Assembly (NCBI GenBank): GCA_947579605.1
Contig: OX388324.1
Span: 20,343,746-20,407,745, forward strand
Source: Athripsodes cinereus
Taxonomy: Eukaryota; Arthropoda; Insecta; Trichoptera; Leptoceridae
Length of the DNA: 64,000 nucleotides
Reading direction: 5' to 3'
The notes beneath the pieces are model-generated. The model saw nothing but the letters and a program-made list of their open reading frames with translations, was not told where the DNA came from and did no database searches. Positions 1 through 9,826 of this stretch are shown piece after piece. Each line of letters starts with the position of its first letter. Position 1 is the first letter of the stretch. The position numbers were made by a program, and so were the translations under genes.

Positions 1-1250
1 CGCATTTGTAGGATATACCTTGATGGTAGTAAAATAGTAGTAACATTTTCCATTTTTCTCATAAATATATTTGTATCAACAATACCGTCTCATATATCTT
101 ATCTATGGCTTTTCTATGTAATGTAATGTGTTTTGTGTATATTTTCGAATATTTATAAATAATAAACCAATAGAAATAGTGGTAGTAGAAGATACCTAGA
201 CGGTACCGAGTCACGTACTGCTAGTAGTAAATATTTAATACATTATTATTATTATTTGTCGCAGAATAGACCCGACACACAAAAGAGCATTGAGTGTTGA
301 ATACGAAGTACCTAATTAATTATTTTCACATAAATTATTTCCTATGTGTCTGAATATATGTATGTGTGTTTAATTATTTGAATCCACTTTTTCTCTTACC
401 AAGAGAAACGCTTTTTGTTTCTCAAGCTTGTCTTAAACGGAAGAGGATTTGACTCCGTGTTTAAACTTGACGTTAAAATAAAAAAAAACCCTAGTTTAAG
501 CCTATGTACGTTTCATCTACATATGTTTGCATAAATTTGTATAAAATATTAATATTTATATAAGCAAATTTTATGTTTGTACAACTATTTAGTAAGTAAA
601 TCATTTACATATTTCTGTGTATCGTTATTTGTCTTCTGAAAAAATAAAATACAATAAGAATTTCTAGTAGATTCATCACGAAGAAAACAAATAACAAATA
701 CGAGTATTAACCCTTTTTTATTGATTTAATTGACGTTTGTTTAATATTATTTAAGTAAATGGTAAAAAAAATAACATATTTAAAGTGATACAACGTATAC
801 CATTTGTTTCATTTTACATAAACGTTTAAACAAATAAAATAAATAAGAAAAACTTTATTTTAGAATAAGCAATTTAAGTAAGTACGGGTATTTTTTTTTT
901 CCTTAGTTAATAATATTTAGATTTTTTTCATTCTTCATCGAATGGAAGCGAGTATTACTGCTGGTAAATTTACGATATATATCTTCCGATACTCGGCGAC
1001 AAATCGGATTAAGATCGGAAACAAAAAGTGGGATACCGAAAATATGAGTTATAAATAAAATATTATTATATTCTGAAACAAAATTTTCAGGATTAAGGCT
1101 AAATATTAGCTTATTGTGAAATATTTTAAAGTTATGTCTCCAAGTGTTCAAAGCTATTCATTTATTCCATAAAATTTACAAATTTCTGAAGTAATGTTTG
1201 AATATTTTTGTCATTTACCAGAAAAAGGATAACCAGCAAAAACTCTGACC
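1..1250. other. A+T-rich non-coding stretch
   Basis: No open frame with recognisable motifs, RNA gene or clear repeat copy is seen. The sequence is A/T homopolymer-rich and typical of insect intergenic or intronic DNA. Short frames here have low-complexity composition and no protein-family signature. Confidence 0.6.
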
Positions 1251-1280
1251 TCAAAAACATTTTTTTCTGTCGAATAAAAC

Positions 1281-1480
1281 TATCAATTTATTGTGTCTAT
1301 GCACACGTAGTAGAAATCCATAGTCAGGTAAATTGAAACAAGATTTCTTTCTACTGCGAGAGAGAGACGTCTTTCGACTTGTCTGGTCATTATCAATCTT
1401 GACCGTAACATGACAATTCGTAAGACACAAGTGTTTGAACACGACAATGGATGAAAAAGACTTTTAATCATTGTGGAGGT
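1281..1480 (-). mobile_element. Family F element, copy 1
   Basis: Read on the minus strand, this copy has a box ending GAAAGACGTCTCTCTC, then a T-rich arm, then an ATG (complement of 1319-1321) opening the short frame MDFYYVCIDTIN followed by a stop. The same order (box, arm containing AGTAGA, ATG, M-[E/D]-[F/L]-x-Y-x-x-x-D-T-[V/I]-N) recurs at 36.4, 40.3 and 58.9 kb. The family is not recognised. The repeated order suggests the 5' part of a retroelement whose downstream ORF is lost here. Confidence 0.55.
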
Positions 1481-1577
1481 TGTTACAGGTTCTGATAATT
1501 TTTTCAACAATTTACCGAGCTTTCTAGTAAAACAAAAAATGTTTAACTTAACACGTGTTGAAAAAAATATAATAAAA

Positions 1578-1905
1578 AATGATTAGAATATTTACTAATT
1601 TTTTTTATTGTTTAACCGGATTTGGGTGCAGATGACAAAACCAATCAGAAACCTCGATTGGAGCACCATGTCTTCACGTATAAAGATGGAGGCTTCAAAT
1701 ATTGTGTGTTTAAACAGAACTTCGATAGAGGGACATAGTATAGGAAACCATGTTACATGTGAAAAATATTTGAAAAATATAGTATATATACAACTTTCAA
1801 AAAATTCTGATACATGTGACAAGCATGATATAGAAGAATTGGGAATGTTACCCGGGTGTAAAGAGTACTCTTAACCAGCCTGTGTCGATTCGTAAGCATC
1901 GAGAC
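1578..1905 (+). repeat. Family G interspersed repeat, copy 1
   Basis: Begins with 'tatttactaatttttt', then 'ttgtttaaccggatttggg', 'gatgacaaaaccaatcaga' and a downstream 'ccagcctg...gattcgtaagc' segment. The same blocks appear in the same order near 21.66 and 47.69 kb, and reversed near 34.8 kb. No coding content is seen and the class of element is unknown. Confidence 0.55.
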
Positions 1906-2006
1906 TCTGTATCATGCTATCCTTAAGGAAGTTCACATTGATGTATCACCACGTACACACGGTATATGTAATATACCTAACTAGTATGTAACCTAATTCA
2001 TTAGGT

Positions 2007-2160
2007 TGGACTAGTGGTTAACACACTCGCCTGGCAAGCGAGGGGTCGTGGGTTCGATCCTCAGTCTGGGCAAAAATATTAATGTCCATTATTCTGAGCA
2101 ATTCAATGTGTACGAGTCATCTATAGTAGTTCAAAACTTAATTTGAATAAAATTTGTAGT
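2007..2160 (+). repeat. tRNA-derived SINE
   Basis: A tRNA-like head has an A-box-like 'gactagtggttaacacac', an anticodon-like stem (ctcgc/gcgag) and a perfect B box 'gggttcgatcc'. It is followed by an unrelated AT-rich body. The acceptor ends do not pair, so this is not a functional tRNA gene but a SINE head. A fragment of LINE tail B follows directly. Confidence 0.7.
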
Positions 2161-2204
2161 ATCGCTCACATAAATAAAAAGCGCAAAAGATTTCAGTTGA
2201 AGTC

Positions 2205-2292
2205 CTTGGAACTTGGAAGATAGATTAATTTGGCGTTCCGTTTTCTTTGCCTACCCCACTTGGGTCACGGCGTGAGGGTATAGTATAGTATA
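2205..2292 (+). repeat. LINE family B, 3'-terminal fragment
   Basis: Contains 'ggcgttccgttttctttg' and 'ctaccccacttgggtcacgg', then 'cgtgagggtatagtatag', the terminus shared with the copies at 51.1 and 58.1 kb. Only the non-coding 3' end is present. The TATAG repeats at the end look like the retroposition tail. Confidence 0.6.
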
Positions 2293-2929
2293 ATTTTATT
2301 ATTTTCCTGATAGAAAGAGTCTTGGGTTTCTGTAATGAAGATCAAATCAACTGCTTGAATTCAACTGCCGGTCGATTCCACATTCACGACACAAGCTTTT
2401 ATTAGTTTGAGGAGGTTATGGATGTATTAAAGTTTATCAAAAATCCAAATTCAAAATAAAAAAAGAAAGGAGAAAAATTTTAAACGAAAAGAAAATAATA
2501 AGAATGTGAATATCTTAGGATTGGTGTACTGTAAAAGAAGCTAATGGCAGTTCTTTTAAAAACTTTTGGGTAAAAATAAATAATTAATTAGGTATACAAT
2601 CAAAATAATATAATATAATATTGTTTGCCCTTGAATATTAATCAAACCGTGACTTTAAGCATACTGCGGTATAAACAAAAGGTATAAGAAATGGTAATAA
2701 ATACGCCCACGAGCCCCATCAATCTGGTAAGTGAGCCCCAGAGGTTTTAACTTGTACATTGCTGAATACTAACTTCCTCATTCAAATCCTCCGGGAAATG
2801 GAACTTTTTTCTATATTATAACTTAATATTTCGAACATAATCACTTTCGTTCCTTTTTGACCGACTTATTATTTTATTAAAATTGTCTTTACACGTTTTT
2901 ATTAGATACCTCTTTATAACATAACATAA

Positions 2930-3215
2930 AATCGCCCTTAACGCTCCTCTCAGGAGTATAGGGCAGAAACCAGCCTCTTCCATTCAGAGCGTCTCTGTGC
3001 CATTCGCGTCACCTCTTCCCACGACATTCCCTGCGTTCCGATGTAGTTGTCCTAGGAACGGTGTATTGTGAAAGAGGGACGCCCGGGCCGACAGAACCCT
3101 TGCAGACGAAAGAACAGTGCTCTTTTTGGCGAACTATCATTGAGTAATCTCTGAACATGACATAGCCAGGACCATCGTCTCTCTTGTATCACGGAGATTA
3201 CAGATCTCTGCCGGG
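2930..3215 (-). pseudogene. LINE family A, degenerate C-terminal/3' fragment
   Basis: Same sequence family and orientation as 24708-24980, starting 'cgcccttaacgctcctctc' and running through 'agaaccagcctcttccattc'. On the minus strand that better copy reads as the end of a non-LTR retrotransposon ORF (WKEVTQLARRRSEWRRLV-type). This copy is more decayed. Confidence 0.55.
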
Positions 3216-3424
3216 TGCATCGGCGCACAGCATCATGTGTGACATGTTCATACTATTTTACATCCAAAATCCTCCTAAGACACTTATTTTCAAAGCTTTT
3301 AAATAAGATCTTCCTCTTTATAACCGTTGAATCTCCGGAATAGAATATATCCCACACTCTTTTCTGTAAGTTTTCGAATTAACCACAGTAAAAGGCAAAT
3401 TCACTTTAATTGAGAATATCTAAT

Positions 3425-3650
3425 AACAATGCCATTACTACTACTGCTATACGATCACGGTTTATCATGCAAGTAGGGTAACCAGCTAGTCAGCTGCATC
3501 CAAGAAACATTAATTAAGCTGTTGTCTCCGTGCCAACAAAAATTAAGGCATTCAGGATAGGGGGCAAACCTAATTGCTGAATTAAAGATGATTGTTGAAT
3601 AGCCAAAAGAGCACGGAGCGAAAAAAAAACAAGGTACACGTGCAGGAGCC
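3425..3650 (-). repeat. Family C retroposon, decayed copy
   Basis: Matches family C (described at 48716-48972), with 'cagctgcat', 'gtctccgtgccaa' and 'cattcagga' in order. The CTA-rich start at 3434 is the complement of the family's 3' microsatellite tail. The head of the element is missing. Confidence 0.55.
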
Positions 3651-3984
3651 AAGGAGTATTTTTGCCGACTAATATAAGAAAATTGTTACTTCTGACGTGG
3701 ATACCTTTGTGTATCCAAGATTTCTCATTTATCTATGTATTTATCTATATTTATAATATGACGTGGATGTAATGTCCTAGAATTTATGAATTGTACAGTG
3801 TCCTTGAGGTGCTTCGGCACGTAAACGACACTTTAATATTGTCCAATAATAATAGAACAAATGCATCGCTACATAGTACATATATAGCAGTATTACAAGT
3901 GAATTATATTTATGCACCCAATTAAGCTAGTTTATTATAAACATTTTTTATGTGATTTAACAATGATAAATCTCTTTTTTTTTT

Positions 3985-4050
3985 AATTTTCGAACACTTG
4001 CCTTTTACAGGACACTCGGAAACTTACGGAAAAAAGTATGTGACCAATTA
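3985..4050 (-). repeat. Family C retroposon, head fragment
   Basis: 'tttcgaacacttgcctttta' followed by 'caggacactcggaaacttac' is the diagnostic 5' head of family C in reverse orientation. The rest of the copy is absent and a family D SINE follows. Confidence 0.5.
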
Positions 4051-4104
4051 GTTATTAGGTTGATTAGATTCGTAAAACATTTCACATCATCAACTTTTAT
4101 AAAC

Positions 4105-4278
4105 AAAAAAGATATATCTGGGTTTTGTAACATCCCAAATACAACCTTTTACACCTTTCACGGTAAGCTATTAAAAGCTTGTGTCGTGAAAGCGGAGTTT
4201 GCCAGCACCTGGTATCGAACCACGGACCCCTTGTTCACGAGGCCGAGACTCTATCTCCAGGCTACCGACGAACTTGTG
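4105..4278 (-). repeat. Family D tRNA-derived SINE, copy 1
   Basis: On the minus strand the head reads 'gttcgtcggtagcctggag' and then 'gtggttcgataccagg' (B box). It is followed by a body with 'cacgacacaagctttta' and 'gtgaaaggtgtaaaagg' and an 'aaacccagatatatctttt' tail. The same order is found at 15.4, 32.9 and 34.6 kb. RNA polymerase III boxes with an A/T-rich tail define it as a SINE. Confidence 0.7.
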
Positions 4279-4739
4279 TTCAGTGATGAAGTAATTTTCA
4301 TTAAATAATTATTATTAATTTGCGAATCAACTTCTAAATATTGTAATTTTAATATTCGAAAATATTAACGGTGTAATTGGTAAAAGTGTAAGATTTTCCC
4401 TAAAAGTTAAATGCTTGGTGGCAAATCGTCGTTTTCTTTAAAAATGTATATTTTTCAACCAGGTTTTTTTTAAGCTTTTATAATATGTAGAAGCTTTTTT
4501 TATTGAAGGTATTTATTACATTTTAAATGGCTATCAATCTGCATATACCCAAAGGCTTTATGGGTTTTCCAACAACATAAGTAATAATGTGTTTAAATCA
4601 AAATGGTAGACTTTGAAAAAGCCTCTATATTATATCACCGAAAAAAAAATGAATTCCCACTGAAGCCACAATGCTTTCTTATGCTTTCATACACTCTCTT
4701 ACATTTCTCTGAAAAAGGTGTTCTTTCAATAAGTATGTT

Positions 4740-4965
4740 AAATTCAAATAAGACCTTTTATGTTTACTGGATTTTATAGTGGTGGTTTTGGAATGCCCTT
4801 TAAAAAACAGCTGTTTGTAAAACATCTCCTGTGTGATATATAACGTTCTCAATTCAGCAATGAGTTATTCCACTCATGCTGAATGTCTTGAGTTATATTG
4901 CCACAGGAATGACAGCTTGTATGATAAATCGACAGCTTACTATTTCACCCATGAGAAAGGCCGAA
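4740..4965 (+). repeat. Family C retroposon, decayed copy
   Basis: Contains 'cagcaatgag', 'ctgaatgtcttgagttatat' and 'atgacagcttg' in family C order, ending near 'tgagaaaggccg', a diverged terminus. Identity is low. Confidence 0.4.
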
Positions 4966-4977
4966 ACGTTGTGAATG

Positions 4978-5050
4978 AATTAAAAGATGCGATGGTTTGA
5001 CCATGTGGAACAAATGGATTATGATGAAAGTAAATTTGTCTAAAAAAATA
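4978..5050 (+). pseudogene. LINE family B, short coding remnant
   Basis: 'aaaagatgcgatggtttgac' onward translates to LRWFDHVEQMD, the motif that is LRWFGYVARMNE in the copy at 27.5 kb. It is a short degenerate piece of a retrotransposon ORF C-terminus. Confidence 0.45.
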
Positions 5051-5649
5051 TTTTTCTTTAGTACGGGTGTCGCATGAGTGTAAAGTAATAGGTAAATATG
5101 TACTCGTACCTACATAAGATAGATATTATTATAGTTTTCTATACCTACCCTAAAATGGATGTGACGTAAGGAGAAAAAATAGAAAAATTATATACACCCA
5201 TGAGATAACTATTAATTAGATGTTTTTGATGGAGTTGTTATCATTAATATTTTCCTAAAAATGTCACCTGCATTGAGACCTGGCAGTTTTTGGCCAAGGC
5301 GATCTCAGCAGGCAAAAAAAAGAAAATCATTAAAAAAACAAAGAAAAAAATCAAAAAATGGCAATCAGAGAAATACGCAAAAGAGTAATGCAGTGTCCAC
5401 AATATGTTTAAAATGCGTCCCGAAATACTTTGATTATATCACGAGAAGAGGGCAAACTATGTAGTCCAGAATAATCATGATCGTGGTAAGTGTTGAGGAT
5501 AGATGAATATTTTTTTTACCTGGAGATATGTATCTCCATAACGACACACACATGCACAAACCGGACTTAAAGCGAGAAATGCTGCCCCGAGGGAGCACTC
5601 TAGATTTTGATAGAAGAATATTTTGTGGTCTTGATCCAATTAGGTTGAG

Positions 5650-5850
5650 CTGCATGATCAGGAAAATGGCGCTCTTCGTCGACGCAGGTCGTCCTCTTCG
5701 TGCCAATAAAAAATGAGACATACAGAACGGGTGGCACACCTAAAAGCTGAATTGTAAATGTATAATTCCTTACTCTTGATATTTTACGAATATTTTTTTT
5801 TACAGGATACATGAAACTTACATAAAAGTGTGAGAGACCTTTTCAGTTCT
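5650..5850 (-). repeat. Family C retroposon, decayed copy
   Basis: Contains 'gtcctcttcgtgccaataa', 'cagaacgggtggcacacct' and a decayed head with 'ttacaggatacatgaaactt'. The 3' terminus with the plain TATAG tail is not present. Confidence 0.55.
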
Positions 5851-6034
5851 GTGGACTCCACAAACTTTATAGAATATAATATTTTATATTTTTTGGGTTT
5901 TATGAGAACTGCAAATAATAATATTTCATTTCACAAAACTCTCAAACTAAATCAGTCACCTAGATAATGTACTACCGACGGCGTCGATACTATCCATCCA
6001 TGTTTTTGTTTTAAAATAATACCATTTAATAAAA

Positions 6035-6200
6035 CGAAGTTCTCGGTAAAGAATTGGCCTTCCACCCTTTTCTGTAAGCTTTTAAATGTCCTGTAAAAGG
6101 CAGGTGTTTATAATACCTCACGTATAAAACAACTAGCAACATCCTTATTTCAGTAATGAGACGCGCCATCCATCCTGGATATATTTATTTTTTATTGAAA
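6035..6200 (+). repeat. Family C retroposon, 5' part
   Basis: Reads in forward orientation from 'cggtaaagaattggccttcc' through 'ctgtaaaaggcaggtg' to 'catccatcctgga'. The shared 3' terminus is missing. Confidence 0.55.
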
Positions 6201-8015
6201 CACAGGGGAATTATGTTTGCCTAAAATGTGTTATTAATTTGAAGGCTACAGTAAATAATGTAAATAAAACCTTTTTTTATATTATTTGTGCATATGACGA
6301 AATTTATTTAAACTCAAAATAATAAATTCAAATTTGAAATTTATACGAAAGCATTTGTTTTCAAAATATCCTGAAATAACTGTGACAACATAATATTATA
6401 CCACTGAAAAGACAAAAACTCTCTGAAATAACTTTCAAATAATTGGGATTTTTTTAGGACAGATCAATGTAACAAACTAAACAGAGATTTTTTAAATTGA
6501 AAAAAAATTAAGTTTACTTGCTTAATTATTACGCTTACTAGTATTCGGAGATTCTCGACTTAATCTTCAGGCGACTATCAATAGTGTTTTTCTTCAATTC
6601 AACTTGAAAAAAAGGAACTTCCAACAAGTTATTTCGGTCATTAATATCTAAAAAAAAACGATTTCGTGAAGCACTTTTATGTAGATATATGTATAGTACT
6701 CCAGCTAAGGAGGAATCTTCACCGAAGTTTTGTTGATTTTTAAAGTACATAATTACTAATTTCTATTTTTTGTGCAACAACTTTGCGAAACTCGTAATTT
6801 TCTAAAAACTTTATTTATGTTTTCAATGAAAATATTTCAATAGCGTCAAATAAAAAAAAACCTTTTAAATTGTTAAACATAACCTCACTTTTCACCTGTC
6901 ATGGCTGTTGTTCAAAATTTGAAAAGTAGCGAAAATTTAAAAACTAATTTCCTTGTAAAAAAAATATCCAAAATCTAATGCCCAGTGATACAACACTTTA
7001 AGTACTGTTTGTTCGAATTAAAAGGTATAAGACATTATTTATGTACTATCAAAAAGGAGACCTCATAATGCGAAGTTGTCTAACAGTTTTACCAAATATC
7101 ATTTGAAAATATATAAAAAGGCAAAACTCACCATTAAATTTTCGATTCAGCGAAACCTCCTGAAACCCACGTCAAAGTTTAATTACGAAAAGTTTTTTCA
7201 ATATATTGAGAACAAAACAAAATATAATTACTTATTATATCTTAAAACATTATATTATTGCCAAAAAACTATGTGAAAACACTTCAAGAACTTTACCACA
7301 AACATCAATATTTAATTCCTAGTTTAAAACATTAATGAATAATTGTACTTATTTTTAATTAAATTTACTATATATAACATTAATAATTATGTAGTTTCTA
7401 TTAAGTTTCTAAAAATATTTATTTTATTTAAACTTACAGAGCTTTATTTTTTACATTTATTATTTAACACACTTATTAAGTAAATCAAGATTAATGTATT
7501 AAATTAAATATTTTTAATAAAATATTTTTATTTTCTAAAAAAAAGTTTCAGCGCAAGGGGGCGTTCGTAAATTAGTTTCACATACACACACAATACTATT
7601 TCAAACTGAAAGATTCGTAACGGCCGTTGCTCGTTATACGATTCCGTTAGTAGTATGGTTACGCTAGTACTAAAAGGCTTCGCCGCAAATGGTCCAAAAC
7701 GAAATAGATCGGGAAAGGTCGTGTCTCTTCGTACAGTTTCGTCAATTTTGTTCAAAATATTATTAGTCTTAAATGCGGAGACTACAATGATATTTTTTTA
7801 ACTTTTTTTTTATAATAATTAGAACAAATCTTTTTTCTAACTAGGTATTTTTTTCTTTATATTATATTTTTTTTAATATCTGAACTTAATTCTTTCATTT
7901 GATAATCATGTCAAAACAGCCTAACTGAAATGAAAGAGAACTGATGTTATAATTATGGTTAAATATTTTTTTTAGTAAGATACAACATTGTTACAAATTC
8001 ACTCTTCAGTATAGC
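6201..8015. other. A+T-rich stretch with one less A+T-rich island
   Basis: Mostly A/T homopolymers with no recognisable gene. The interval 7540-7760 is noticeably richer in G+C and carries a 75-codon minus-strand frame (7528-7755). Its product shows no motif I recognise, so it is left uncalled. The intact retrotransposon starts just downstream. Confidence 0.5.
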
Positions 8016-8029
8016 AATTTGGAAAATAG
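8016..8029 (+). repeat. Left target-site duplication of the I-type element
   Basis: 'aatttggaaaatag' is repeated exactly at 13813-13826, immediately after the element's A-run. The first one or two A's could belong to the tail, so the true duplication is 12-14 bp. Confidence 0.85.
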
Positions 8030-8440
8030 TTTTTTTCGCTGGCTGGTGTTTTGGAAGGCGCGCTGTGTGTTTCGAGCTCCCAGAAAAAGAATTCAATTTA
8101 GCTAAAAATTGCGGTTATTTGTTAATTTTTTTTGGTTTAAGTTATTATTTTGGTTATCACCAATATAATGTAAATATAAGTTTTCTTTTCTAATAATAAT
8201 TATTGGAAAAAAGTAGGTATTAAGTTTAGTTTTTAGTAGTATTGTTGCAATGCAGGTCGGGTAAGTGACATATTATTATTTTGTTATTTTCTTTCAGTCA
8301 AGAGTATTACGTTCACTATACGAGTACGGTCATTAATAATAATTTAATTTTTGGTTACTATACTCTGTTATTACGTTATCTAACTGAATACGAAATTTTG
8401 TTTTAATTTTATTTTATACTTTTTTTATCTGTGTTAATTA
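8030..8440 (+). promoter_or_regulatory. 5' leader of the I-type element
   Basis: Starts with a T-run and 'cgctggctggtgttttgg'. Elements of this kind usually carry an internal RNA polymerase II promoter at or just inside the 5' end. I see no TATA box tied to the left junction, which fits such a promoter, but no core motif can be proved by eye. Confidence 0.4.
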
Positions 8441-9826
8441 ATGATGGAGAGGGAGCCGCCGGATCCTGGGGTTCCTCCGGATATTGGAAAGGACAGGCTA
8501 AACAGCCTTCCAGAGGTTAGGATGAGTCAGTCGGATGACCTGCCTGAGGTCGGGACGACACAATTAAAGAGGACGAGACAGTCTTTTTCCCCACCACCAG
8601 ATGATTCAAAGAGAAATAAGGGAATGGTAAATAATTTACCATTACTTTTATATACTGCAAGGGACATGGGTCCATTTATCACTCATGTGCAAATGATGCA
8701 AGAGGGTTCTGCAATCAACCCAATTCTCTTTGGCAAGTCATTAAAAAATAATGTCAATAACATAAAACAAGGTGGAGTAAAAGCACTTGGAAAATATAAA
8801 TTATCAGTAGAGTTCGAAACATTGACAGCTGCTAACGAATTTATACACGGTTCGCTTAGCAAACAATACAAGATTTTTATTCCCACGTACAATGTCACAC
8901 GAATGGGAGTTATTAAAGGGATCCCTAAGGAGATTACTGAGGAAGAACTGCTTAATGAAATAATATGCCCTGAGGGGTATGGCTCAGTAATAAGAGTCCG
9001 CAGACTCAACTATAAAGATAAAATTTCGGAAACTCCTAAATGGCTTCCATCTATGTCTGTCATTGTGACTATAGAGGGACAGAAATTACCACCCCACGTT
9101 TATTTCAATTACAATAGAATACCGGTGGATACTTACATATTTCCAACTGTCCAGTGTTTCCAGTGTTGCAGATTTGGACACGTAAAGACTAACTGTAGGT
9201 CAAAAGCAAGATGCTTTAAATGCACAGAGGAACATTCAGGAGAAAGCTGTGATATTACGGAAAAAAAATGTATTAACTGCAATGGACAGCATAACGCTAC
9301 GAGCTTTACGTGTCCAGTATACATACGCGAAAAGGAGATAAAACATCTAATGGCAGAAAAAAGCATATCATACGTTGAAGCTTCAAGACAAATACCACGA
9401 GCAAAAACGTCTTTTGCCGATAAATTAAATTCATTTATCCCCCAACAAAATAATAGCATACCAACACAGTCAAACAATCAGATCTCGGAGAGAAAAACAA
9501 TTTTTAAGTATAAAACACCGACCGCTCATAAGTACTTAGCAAAATCGGTTATTCAACCAAACACAGATTTATATATACACCCTAATGGAAACAACTCATA
9601 CTATTCTAAAGAAAATGGAATTGCACTGAATAATAAACCAAATGACCTACCACTAGAAAATATAATGTGTACAATTTTAACTGCAATCAACTCTTTGAAA
9701 GATTTGATTCAAGGTTTTCCTAATACTGACTTACCGAACAACGCTGCCGAAATAAAACTACAAACGAAAAACACTCTAGTACAAAATGACCACCAAAAAA
9801 CCGATACCAATACTTTTACAGAATAA
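8441..9826 (+). CDS. ORF1 nucleic-acid-binding (Gag-like) protein of the I-type element
   Basis: 461 residues, probably forming the ribonucleoprotein with the element's RNA. The start is at tandem ATGs (8441 and 8444), preceded by A/T-rich leader. Residues about 60-185 (from LLLYTARDMGPF through MGVIKGIPKEITEEEL) look like the RRM/pre-C2HC region of arthropod LINE ORF1 proteins. Three zinc knuckles follow: C239-C242-H247-C252 (CX2CX4HX4C), C258-C261-H265-C270 and C277-C280-H284-C291. The C-terminal 170 residues are polar and Asn/Gln-rich. The frame overlaps ORF2 by 41 bp, so ORF2 is probably made by reinitiation or frameshifting. No stops interrupt it. Confidence 0.9.
   Translation: MMEREPPDPGVPPDIGKDRLNSLPEVRMSQSDDLPEVGTTQLKRTRQSFSPPPDDSKRNKGMVNNLPLLLYTARDMGPFITHVQMMQEGSAINPILFGKSLKNNVNNIKQGGVKALGKYKLSVEFETLTAANEFIHGSLSKQYKIFIPTYNVTRMGVIKGIPKEITEEELLNEIICPEGYGSVIRVRRLNYKDKISETPKWLPSMSVIVTIEGQKLPPHVYFNYNRIPVDTYIFPTVQCFQCCRFGHVKTNCRSKARCFKCTEEHSGESCDITEKKCINCNGQHNATSFTCPVYIREKEIKHLMAEKSISYVEASRQIPRAKTSFADKLNSFIPQQNNSIPTQSNNQISERKTIFKYKTPTAHKYLAKSVIQPNTDLYIHPNGNNSYYSKENGIALNNKPNDLPLENIMCTILTAINSLKDLIQGFPNTDLPNNAAEIKLQTKNTLVQNDHQKTDTNTFTE

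Noticed and set aside
1608..1874. 88-codon plus-strand frame as a gene
   Set aside because: It lies wholly within repeat family G, and the other copies of that repeat do not keep the frame.
2007..2076. Functional tRNA gene with anticodon-like loop
   Set aside because: Acceptor-stem ends do not pair and an unrelated body follows. It fits a SINE head better. The same applies at 38.4 kb.
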